A stretch of DNA of 5,640 bases from Anaerolineae bacterium (lineage in GTDB: Bacteria > Chloroflexota > Anaerolineae > Anaerolineales > Villigracilaceae): positions 1-5,640 of the forward strand of contig RFJH01000231.1 of the NCBI GenBank assembly GCA_003694975.1, read 5' to 3'. A program made the translations under genes and the position numbers. Shown one piece after another: positions 1-5,640 of the stretch. The first letter of the stretch is position 1, and each line of letters begins with the position of its first letter. Below the pieces are notes generated by a model. The model was not told where the DNA came from and searched no databases. It was given only the letters and a program-made list of their open reading frames with translations.

Positions 1-1974
1 CCCGTCTTCATCTCCTCGTATGCTCTTCTGGATGCGGACGGCCACGTCGTCCTTTCAACCGAGAAATCCGAAATCGGACGAGACGAGAGCAACCGTGACT
101 ACTTCCAGAAAACCTATCAAAGCGGCTTGCCTTCTCTCTCAGTCTGGTACTCCGAAAAAAGTCTCTACTTCTCCGCGCCGGTAAGGAACGAAAACGAAGC
201 CGTGGTCGGCGTCCTGCGCGCCCGCTACGACGCAGCCTTCTTACAGCAACTCATCACGCAACACAGCGGCCTGGGTGCCCAAGAGGCGTATGCCGTCCTC
301 CTCGATGAACACCACATCATCCTGGCACACAGCCTGTATCCCCAGACCATCTTCAAATCCCTCGTTCCCCTGGAAGTCACCCTCCTCCAACAATGGCAGG
401 CCGAGGGGCGCTTCCCCCCCGGCGAGCCCACGACGTTATCCATCAACCTGCCGGAGGTGGAAGAGAAACTCGCCCAAATCCGGGAAGAGACGTTCTTCGA
501 GGTGACCGATGTGCAAGGAATCCGGCAGCAGGCCGCTGCGGCCACGATGAAAGAGCGCCCGTGGACGGTGGTCTTCATCCAGCCACGCTCGGTGTTCATC
601 ACCCCCATTAATCAACAGATCCGTCGCAGCATCCTGATGGCCATCGGCGTGATTTTCCTCGCCGCCTATGCCTCCCTGGGCCTCTCACGGTTGATCACCA
701 CACCGCTTTCCCAATTGACCGAATCCGCGCGCCGCATCGCGGCCGGCGAACTGGACATACAGGCCGAGGTCACAAGCCGTGACGAGATCGGCGCTCTGGC
801 ACAGGCATTCAACGAAATGACCTCTCAACTGCGCGACATGATCGCCTCTCTGGAAGAGCGCGTGGCGGAGCGCACGCGCGACCTGGAAGAACGCTCGGCC
901 TACCTGCAGGCTGCCGCTGAAATCGGACGCGCCGTTGCCGCCACACTCGACCCTGAGAGTCTTGTTCAACAGGCGGTAGACCTGATGAAAGAACGCTTCG
1001 GCCTCTACTACGTCGGCCTGTTCGAACTGGACGGCACAGGGGAATGGGCCAACCTGCGCGCCGGCACCGGCAAGGAAGGCCAGGCCATGATCGCCCGTCG
1101 GCACCGCATTCGCGTGGGGAGCGGCATGATCGGCTGGTGCATCGCCAACCGACAACCCCGCATCGCCCAGCAAGCCGAACTGGATGATGTTCGCCTGCGC
1201 CCTCCGGAACTCCCCAAAACCCGCGCCGAGGCCGCCCTCCCCCTGCGCGCGCGCGGCGAGGTCCTGGGCGCGTTGACCATCCAGAGCGACCAACCGGGCT
1301 TCTTCACCCCCGATAACCTGGCCATTTTCCAGATTATCGCCGACCAGATCGCCGTCGCCCTGGAGAACGCCCGCCTGTTTGCCGAAAGCCAGGCCGCTCT
1401 CTCCAGCCTGGAGCGCATCACCCTTGAACGCGCCCGTCGCGGCTGGCAGGAACGACTCCTGCGCGCCGGACAGGCCATCGCCGTCCGTGCCGATGGTCAC
1501 AGCACTCTGCCTGCTCCACCCGTCCTGGATGAGAACGTGCGTCGAGCGTTGGAGCGAGGCGAAATCACTGCGGAAGTGGACGAGCAAACACCGGGAGGCA
1601 ACTACCTGCTAAACGTCCCCATCAAAGTCCGCGGTACAACGATTGGCGTCCTGAGAACGTACAAACCCGCCGAACGCGGCACGTGGACGGAAGCGGAAGT
1701 TCAGGCGCTCAGCGCCATCGCCGAACGGCTGGCCCTCTCCCTCGAAAGCGCACGCCTCTTCGAGGAGACCGTCCGCCGTGCCGAAAGAGAACACCTGGTT
1801 ACCGAAATCACCACCCGTATCCGCAGCACCACCGATCCTCAGGAAATGATCCGGATTGCCATCGAGGAACTCAAGCAAGCGCTTGGCGTTTCGCACGTTC
1901 GCATCACCCCGCAGAGACTCTCTCCTGCAATCACCGAAACCCCTTCCTCCGATGGCAACTCACCGCAGGAGTAA
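1..1974 (+). CDS. Membrane receptor, Cache-TM-HAMP-GAF-GAF, 5'-partial
   Basis: The frame is open from base 1, so the gene starts upstream; 657 residues are visible (residue 1 = bases 1-3). Residues 1-200 look like the end of an extracytoplasmic dCache sensor, with the typical N-x-D-Y-F motif at residues 31-35 followed by the 'SAPV..E...VGVL' strand pair. One membrane helix lies at about 211-229. A HAMP domain follows at about 229-281 (Pro235, DEIG at 261-264), then a charged coiled coil to about 303. GAF 1 spans about 305-460 and ends in ALENARLF. A short, degenerate GAF spans about 461-588 and ends in LESARLFEE. Residues 595-640 begin another GAF-like unit that stops early. There is no kinase, cyclase, EAL or chemotaxis-signalling domain, so the signal must pass to a partner, plausibly the kinase two genes on. 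A first membrane helix and the rest of Cache should lie upstream. TTG at 127 is not credible as the start because the Cache fold is already under way. The ligand is unknown. Confidence 0.9.
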   Translation, partial: PVFISSYALLDADGHVVLSTEKSEIGRDESNRDYFQKTYQSGLPSLSVWYSEKSLYFSAPVRNENEAVVGVLRARYDAAFLQQLITQHSGLGAQEAYAVLLDEHHIILAHSLYPQTIFKSLVPLEVTLLQQWQAEGRFPPGEPTTLSINLPEVEEKLAQIREETFFEVTDVQGIRQQAAAATMKERPWTVVFIQPRSVFITPINQQIRRSILMAIGVIFLAAYASLGLSRLITTPLSQLTESARRIAAGELDIQAEVTSRDEIGALAQAFNEMTSQLRDMIASLEERVAERTRDLEERSAYLQAAAEIGRAVAATLDPESLVQQAVDLMKERFGLYYVGLFELDGTGEWANLRAGTGKEGQAMIARRHRIRVGSGMIGWCIANRQPRIAQQAELDDVRLRPPELPKTRAEAALPLRARGEVLGALTIQSDQPGFFTPDNLAIFQIIADQIAVALENARLFAESQAALSSLERITLERARRGWQERLLRAGQAIAVRADGHSTLPAPPVLDENVRRALERGEITAEVDEQTPGGNYLLNVPIKVRGTTIGVLRTYKPAERGTWTEAEVQALSAIAERLALSLESARLFEETVRRAEREHLVTEITTRIRSTTDPQEMIRIAIEELKQALGVSHVRITPQRLSPAITETPSSDGNSPQE

Positions 1975-1982
1975 CGTCGGTC

Positions 1983-1986
1983 GGAG
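1983..1986 (+). promoter_or_regulatory. Ribosome binding site of the ParA-like gene
   Basis: GGAG lies 6 bases before the ATG at 1993, in the 18-bp gap after the receptor stop codon. A stronger AGGAG at 1967-1971 directly abuts that stop codon but is 21 bases from the ATG, too far for normal initiation there. It could hold terminating ribosomes near the start, but that is a guess. Confidence 0.6.
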
Positions 1987-1992
1987 TTCGAT

Positions 1993-2790
1993 ATGACGTA
2001 CACAATCGCCGTTTCCAACGAAAAAGGTGGGGTGGCAAAAACCACCACCGTTCTTTCCCTGGGCGCTGCCCTGGCCGAGCGAGGGCTGCACGTCCTCCTC
2101 ATTGACCTGGACCCTCAGGCCAACCTCACCCTGGCCCTCGGCATGGAGCCGGCTGAAAACGACCGCACATCCGCTCACGTCCTGATCGAAGCCGCTCCGC
2201 TGCTTAGCGCGCGTCGGAAAACCGATATCCCCAATCTCGACCTCGTCCCCTCCAGTCACCGTATGGGGAACGCAGAACAATTCCTCCCCATGCGCACGAA
2301 TTACTACCGTACCCTCAAGAACGCGCTTGCCGCCTCCGGCCCCCTCCCCTATGACTTCGTCATCGCGGACTGCCCCCCTGCTCTGGGGAGCGTCACCACC
2401 AACGCCATCGCCGCCGCCGACCTGCTCATCATCCCCACCCAGGCCGAATTCTTTTCCGCATACGCCCTACGCAACATGATGGCCTTGGTCCGCCGCGTGC
2501 GGCAGGAATCCAACCCTCGCCTGGCCTATCGCATCCTGATCACCCAACTCGACCGCCGCAACCGAGTCCACCGAAACATCCAGCAACAACTACGGGAGAC
2601 GTTTGGCAAGGGCGTATTCGAGACGGTGATCGAAATCGACACCAAACTACGCGAAAGCCCAATCGCCGGAGCGCCCATCACCTTGTACAAGCCGAACAGC
2701 CGAGGAGCCACCCAATACCGTGCCCTGGCGCAGGAGATTATCGAGTATGCCAAAGAGACGAAAGAAGAAGCAATTAGACAATCGGCTTGA
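1993..2790 (+). CDS. Soj/ParA-family ATPase (deviant Walker A)
   Basis: Complete protein of 265 residues, the usual length of the small ParA/Soj class without an N-terminal DNA-binding domain. Family members dimerise on ATP, bind DNA non-specifically and form gradients that position plasmids, chromosome origins or protein clusters. The deviant Walker A motif is KGGVAKTT at residues 11-18, with signature lysine Lys11 and P-loop lysine Lys16. Walker A' is LIDLDPQAN at 36-44 (Asp40). Walker B is the hydrophobic strand ending in DCPP at 126-129. The C-terminal RGATQYRALAQE at 238-249 is typical of Soj-like proteins. The start is supported by the Shine-Dalgarno at 1983 and by beta strand 1 beginning at once. 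No ParB gene or obvious parS palindrome is seen in the window, and both neighbours are signalling genes. A role in positioning the sensory complex is therefore more attractive than chromosome partitioning, but the true chromosomal Soj cannot be excluded. All nucleotide-binding residues look intact. Confidence 0.93.
   Translation: MTYTIAVSNEKGGVAKTTTVLSLGAALAERGLHVLLIDLDPQANLTLALGMEPAENDRTSAHVLIEAAPLLSARRKTDIPNLDLVPSSHRMGNAEQFLPMRTNYYRTLKNALAASGPLPYDFVIADCPPALGSVTTNAIAAADLLIIPTQAEFFSAYALRNMMALVRRVRQESNPRLAYRILITQLDRRNRVHRNIQQQLRETFGKGVFETVIEIDTKLRESPIAGAPITLYKPNSRGATQYRALAQEIIEYAKETKEEAIRQSA
2732..2736 (+). promoter_or_regulatory. Ribosome binding site of the sensor kinase, inside the ATPase gene
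   Basis: AGGAG lies 10 bases upstream of the ATG at 2747 and inside the coding sequence of the ParA-like gene. It decides the start of the third gene. The next in-frame ATG, at 3011, is preceded only by C-rich sequence with no Shine-Dalgarno, and the GTG at 2720 has no purine-rich site at a suitable distance. Confidence 0.6.
2747..2790 (+). other. 44-bp out-of-frame overlap of ATPase 3' end and kinase 5' end
   Basis: The ATPase is read in frame 1 to its TGA at 2788-2790, while the kinase starts at ATG 2747 in frame 2. The shared bases are A/G-rich. They encode the Glu/Lys-rich tail of the ATPase (KETKEEAIRQSA) and at the same time the Arg/Lys-rich head of the kinase (PKRRKKKQLDNRL). Overlap of this kind usually means translational coupling; the coupling itself is inferred. 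Confidence 0.8.
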
Positions 2791-5640
2791 GAAACTGTTC
2801 GACGAGATCAAAGAGAACGGGACGGCTACGCCACCTGAAGAACGAATCACCGGCCAGCCTCCGACCGCTCCCGCGCGCGCCTCGTCGAAGGCGGCAGATA
2901 CGCCCCCGCCCGCCGACACAAGAAGAAGCGCCAGCCTGTTGACCGGCCCTCTCCCCGCGCCCGAACCGCGCGCTATCGTCGGACGCGGAACGCCCGATTC
3001 GCCCGCCGCCATGGCCCTGGCCTTCCGCGTGGACGAAAACCAGTGGGCCACGCTCCAGGTCGTTGACGAAGAAAAACCGCGCGTCTGGGATAGCGAGGAA
3101 CAGGCCCTCGTTCGTCAGGTCGCCGACCAACTCTCACTGGCATTGGAAAACGCCCGCCTCTTCCAGGAGACTCAGCGACACGCCCGCGAACTGGCTGTCC
3201 TGAACGAGATGGGGCGCGTGCTTACCTCCCTCCTGGACATCAACAGCGTTCTCGAACAGGTCTACGAGTACGCCTCCCGCCTCCTGGATACCACGAACTT
3301 CTACATCGCCCTCTACGATGCCGATAACGATACCATTTCTTTCCCTCTGGCCTACGATAAGGGCGAACGGCAACCCTGGCAGGCTCGGAAGGCCCGAAAC
3401 GGCCTGACCGAGTACGTCATCCGCACCTGTCAACCCCTCTTGCTGGCAGAGAACGCCACCGAACGCCTTCAGGAACTGGGCGTTGAAGCCATCGGCACCC
3501 CCGCCGAATCCTGGCTCGGCGTGCCCATGCTGGCTGGAGAAAAAGTCACCGGCGTGATTGCCGTCCAGGATTACGAAAAACCACACGCTTTTGACGAACA
3601 CGACCGAGACCTCCTGGAATCCATCGCCAGCCAGGCCGCCATCGCTCTGGAGAACGCCCGCCTCTTCCAGGAGACTCGCCAACGCAGTGAAGAGTTAGCG
3701 GCTATTAACGAGATCATCGCCTCCGCCAGCCGCTCTCTCGATATGGACGAAATCCTGGAGACCGTCCTCGAACAACTGGTCAACGCCCTGGGAATGAGCG
3801 GCGGGCTCGCCAACATCGCCGATGAAGACGGCAACCTCCGCCTGCGACGCTGGTACAACATACCACAACCCCTGATAGATCATGCCCTTGAGCATGGACT
3901 GGGAAACACTCCCTGCGAATATGTCTATCAGACCGGCCATCCCCTCGCCCTGGAAGACGTGGAGAAAGCTCCCCCTGGGGTGGATGCAAGTGGCCTCTTA
4001 GAGAACAACATCCATGTCTACCTGGGCGCGCCCATCGAAGCGCGCGGCAAAGTTCTGGGCACGTTCTGTATCCTGAACGATGCGCCCATCCGCATCAGCG
4101 ATGAGATGGTGTGGATCGTTCAGAGCGTAGGTCGTCAGGTCGGCTTCGCCGTTGAAAACGCCCGCCTCTTCGAACGCACTCAGCAGCAACTCGCCGACCT
4201 GCGCCTGCTCTCCGAAATCAGCCAGAAACTGGCGAGCGCCCCCCTCAATCTCGCCCAAATCGCCGATACCGTCAGCCGCATCTTCGTCGAGCGCATGGAT
4301 GTCCCGGAGGCCTCCGTCTCCCTGCTCGAGGATGACGGAGATACCATGACCATCATCGCCGATTACTACCAGGGCGAGGAAGGAGAGCCGGAACTTGTTC
4401 GCGACCCAACGGTCGGCACCACCTGGAAACTCTCCGACTTCCCGGCATCCAAAGCAGTCATTGAAAGCGGACAACCGCGCATCATTCAGGCCAATGACCC
4501 CCAGGCCGACCCCGCAGAACTCGCCTACATGCGGCAATACGACGTCCAGACGCTGGCCATCTTCCCCTTGATTTCCAAAGGGCAATCGCTCGGCCTCGTG
4601 GAACTCGAAACGGATCGGCCAACCCCCTTCACTCCTGAGCAAATAGACCTGGCACTCACCATAGCGAACCAGGCTGCTGTGGCCCTGGAAAACGCCCGCC
4701 TCTTCGAGCAAACCGAGGCCAGCGCCGCCGAACTGCGCGCCCTCTTCGCCGCCATGATTGATGTCATCATCGTCTACGATAAAGAGGGCCGCTACACACG
4801 CATCGCCCCAACCAACCCCTCTCGCCTCTTCCGCCCTCCGGAAGAAATGCTTGGCAAGAGCATTCGGGAAGTCCTGCCGCCCGAAACCCACGAGCCTTTC
4901 ATGAACGCTATCCAGCAGGCACTGAAGACGGGCGAACCTGTCAATCTGGAATACCCGCTCGAAATTGAGGGCAACGAATACTGGTTCTATGCCACCATCA
5001 CCAAACTGGATGAAGACCACGTCTTCTGGGTAGCGCGCGATATCACCGAGCGCAAGCACGCCGAAGCGCGCATCCAGCGCCAGAGGGACTACCTGGAGAC
5101 GGCCTCCGAAATCTCTCGCCTCATCACATCCACCCTCAACCTCGACACGTTGTTCAGGCAGGCAGTCAACCTGATCCAGGATCGCTTCGGCTACTACCAC
5201 GTAGGCATCTTCGTCGTCGAGGAAACGGGTTTCAACGCCGTCCTGGCGGAGGCCACCGGCGAGGCCGGCGAGGAAATGAAACGCCGCAAACACTCCCTCG
5301 CCGTTGGCTCCAACTCCATCATCGGCCAGGTGACCGCCACCGGCAAACCGCTCGTCGTCAACAACACTGCCGTTGACACCGTTCACCGCCCCAACCCCTT
5401 GCTCCCCGAAACGCGAGCGGAGGCAGCCCTTCCCCTGCGCATCGGCGACCGCATCCTCGGCGCGCTCGACATCCAGGCCGACAAAGTGGACGCCTTCTCT
5501 CCGGAAGACCTGGCCGTCCTGCAAAGCCTTGCCGACCAGATCGCCGTTGCCATTGATAACGCTCGCTCCTACGAAGTGGCTCAGCAACACCTCAAGGAAA
5601 TGCGCGAGTTGGACAAACTGAAATCTCAGTTCCTGGCCAA
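2747..5640 (+). CDS. Large soluble multi-GAF/PAS sensor histidine kinase, 3'-partial
   Basis: Open to the right edge for 964 codons with no stop. Residues 1-25 are highly basic (MPKRRKKK start) and include a short amphipathic stretch. Residues 26-87 are a Pro/Ala/Arg-rich, probably disordered linker. Residues about 88-139 resemble only the C-terminal half of a GAF domain. Full GAF domains follow at about 145-307, 312-475 and 480-653, each closing with an ENARLF helix. A PAS domain lies at about 660-770, ending in RDITERK, and a fourth full GAF at about 780-942. The last visible residues (946-964, ending KLKSQFLA) match the helix that directly precedes the phosphoacceptor His of HisKA-type kinases, so the H-box and ATPase domain should lie just beyond the window. 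No signal peptide or membrane helix is visible, so the protein is probably cytoplasmic. It presumably autophosphorylates and passes phosphate to a regulator. GAF ligands are unknown, and I see no phytochrome-like Cys-His pair. The start overlaps the ATPase gene by 44 bp in a different frame. The kinase call rests on the final helix plus family architecture. Confidence 0.88.
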   Translation, partial: MPKRRKKKQLDNRLEKLFDEIKENGTATPPEERITGQPPTAPARASSKAADTPPPADTRRSASLLTGPLPAPEPRAIVGRGTPDSPAAMALAFRVDENQWATLQVVDEEKPRVWDSEEQALVRQVADQLSLALENARLFQETQRHARELAVLNEMGRVLTSLLDINSVLEQVYEYASRLLDTTNFYIALYDADNDTISFPLAYDKGERQPWQARKARNGLTEYVIRTCQPLLLAENATERLQELGVEAIGTPAESWLGVPMLAGEKVTGVIAVQDYEKPHAFDEHDRDLLESIASQAAIALENARLFQETRQRSEELAAINEIIASASRSLDMDEILETVLEQLVNALGMSGGLANIADEDGNLRLRRWYNIPQPLIDHALEHGLGNTPCEYVYQTGHPLALEDVEKAPPGVDASGLLENNIHVYLGAPIEARGKVLGTFCILNDAPIRISDEMVWIVQSVGRQVGFAVENARLFERTQQQLADLRLLSEISQKLASAPLNLAQIADTVSRIFVERMDVPEASVSLLEDDGDTMTIIADYYQGEEGEPELVRDPTVGTTWKLSDFPASKAVIESGQPRIIQANDPQADPAELAYMRQYDVQTLAIFPLISKGQSLGLVELETDRPTPFTPEQIDLALTIANQAAVALENARLFEQTEASAAELRALFAAMIDVIIVYDKEGRYTRIAPTNPSRLFRPPEEMLGKSIREVLPPETHEPFMNAIQQALKTGEPVNLEYPLEIEGNEYWFYATITKLDEDHVFWVARDITERKHAEARIQRQRDYLETASEISRLITSTLNLDTLFRQAVNLIQDRFGYYHVGIFVVEETGFNAVLAEATGEAGEEMKRRKHSLAVGSNSIIGQVTATGKPLVVNNTAVDTVHRPNPLLPETRAEAALPLRIGDRILGALDIQADKVDAFSPEDLAVLQSLADQIAVAIDNARSYEVAQQHLKEMRELDKLKSQFLA
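3149..3173 (+). repeat. 25-bp direct repeat, copy 1 (GAF-end helix)
   Basis: Identical over 25 bases to 3653-3677. It encodes the NARLFQET segment at the end of the half GAF. It is a within-gene repeat from domain duplication, not a mobile or regulatory repeat. Confidence 0.85.
3653..3677 (+). repeat. 25-bp direct repeat, copy 2 (GAF-end helix)
   Basis: Exact copy of 3149-3173, starting exactly 504 bases (168 codons) later, at the end of the first full GAF domain of the kinase. Confidence 0.85.
4154..4173 (+). repeat. 20-bp direct repeat gaaaacgcccgcctcttcga, copy 1
   Basis: Encodes ENARLFE at the end of the second full GAF. It is identical to 4688-4707 and shares its first 18 bases with the end of the half GAF at 3146-3163. 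The Asn codon is again exactly 504 bases after the one in the preceding repeat. Confidence 0.8.
4688..4707 (+). repeat. 20-bp direct repeat gaaaacgcccgcctcttcga, copy 2
   Basis: Same bases as 4154-4173, at the end of the third full GAF. Spacing to the previous copy is 534 bases (178 codons), so this GAF carries about ten extra residues. Confidence 0.8.

Noticed and set aside
685..1587. 300-residue open frame on the minus strand
   Set aside because: Antisense to the HAMP and GAF 1 region of the receptor, with the same composition effect and no recognisable domain.
127..1974. Receptor as a complete gene starting at TTG 127
   Set aside because: The same frame is open to base 1 and the upstream residues (YALLDADGHVVLS and NRDYF) are clearly Cache-domain sequence, so the gene is truncated by the window edge.
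1975..1992. Possible promoter or terminator between receptor and ATPase
   Set aside because: Only 18 bases, with no hairpin plus T-run and no room for -35/-10 boxes; read as an operon spacer with a ribosome binding site.
1683..2105. 140-residue plus-strand frame spanning the receptor-ATPase junction
   Set aside because: It overlaps two well-supported genes in another frame, is rich in Arg/His/Pro and shows no domain.
3998..5590. 530-residue open frame on the minus strand
   Set aside because: It lies wholly antisense to the kinase gene, whose frame has clear GAF and PAS domains. The antisense frame has low-complexity Gly/Val/Asp/Glu-rich content and no recognisable domain; C-rich third positions remove stops on the opposite strand.
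1..5640. parS-like palindromes, CRISPR, tRNA, insertion sequence or phage signals
   Set aside because: Almost every base is inside the three genes. I saw no TGTTTCACGTGAAACA-like site, no regular repeat-spacer array, no transposase and no terminal inverted repeats. The only repeats are those encoding GAF-end helices.

Overview
The window holds three genes, all on the + strand and tightly packed, with no intergenic space large enough for an independent promoter or terminator. From left to right they are: the C-terminal part of a membrane receptor (Cache-TM-HAMP-GAF-GAF, start lost off the left edge); a complete Soj/ParA-type ATPase of 265 residues; and a very large soluble multi-GAF/PAS sensor protein that reaches the dimerisation helix of a histidine kinase just as the window ends. 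The third gene is open to the right edge for at least 964 codons. Long antisense open frames (for example 3998-5590 and 685-1587) are composition shadows of these genes.

The sequence is GC-rich with strongly C-biased third positions on the coding strand. Chains of GAF domains, each ending in an 'ALENARLFEE'-like helix, beside receptors that lack an output domain are typical of Chloroflexota, especially Anaerolineae. That placement is an inference from protein style, not from a marker gene.

Layout: 1-1974 receptor; 1975-1992 an 18-bp spacer carrying a GGAG ribosome binding site; 1993-2790 ParA-like ATPase; 2747-5640 sensor kinase, whose start overlaps the ATPase 3' end by 44 bp and has its own AGGAG inside the ATPase gene. 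The arrangement looks like one transcription unit.

Working model (inference): the receptor senses an extracytoplasmic ligand but has no transmitter of its own in what is visible, while the third protein has a transmitter but no membrane segment in the visible part. They could be the two halves of one signalling pathway. The ParA-like ATPase between them has no ParB gene in the window. It may position the complex in the cell, as ParA-like proteins do for chemotaxis clusters in other bacteria. Two details point the same way or add interest. First, the kinase begins with a very basic peptide followed by a Pro/Ala-rich linker, resembling the ATPase-stimulating N-termini of ParA partners. Second, the receptor ends in what looks like the front half of a GAF domain and the kinase begins with what looks like the back half of one, so the ATPase gene sits at the place where a GAF domain would be split.
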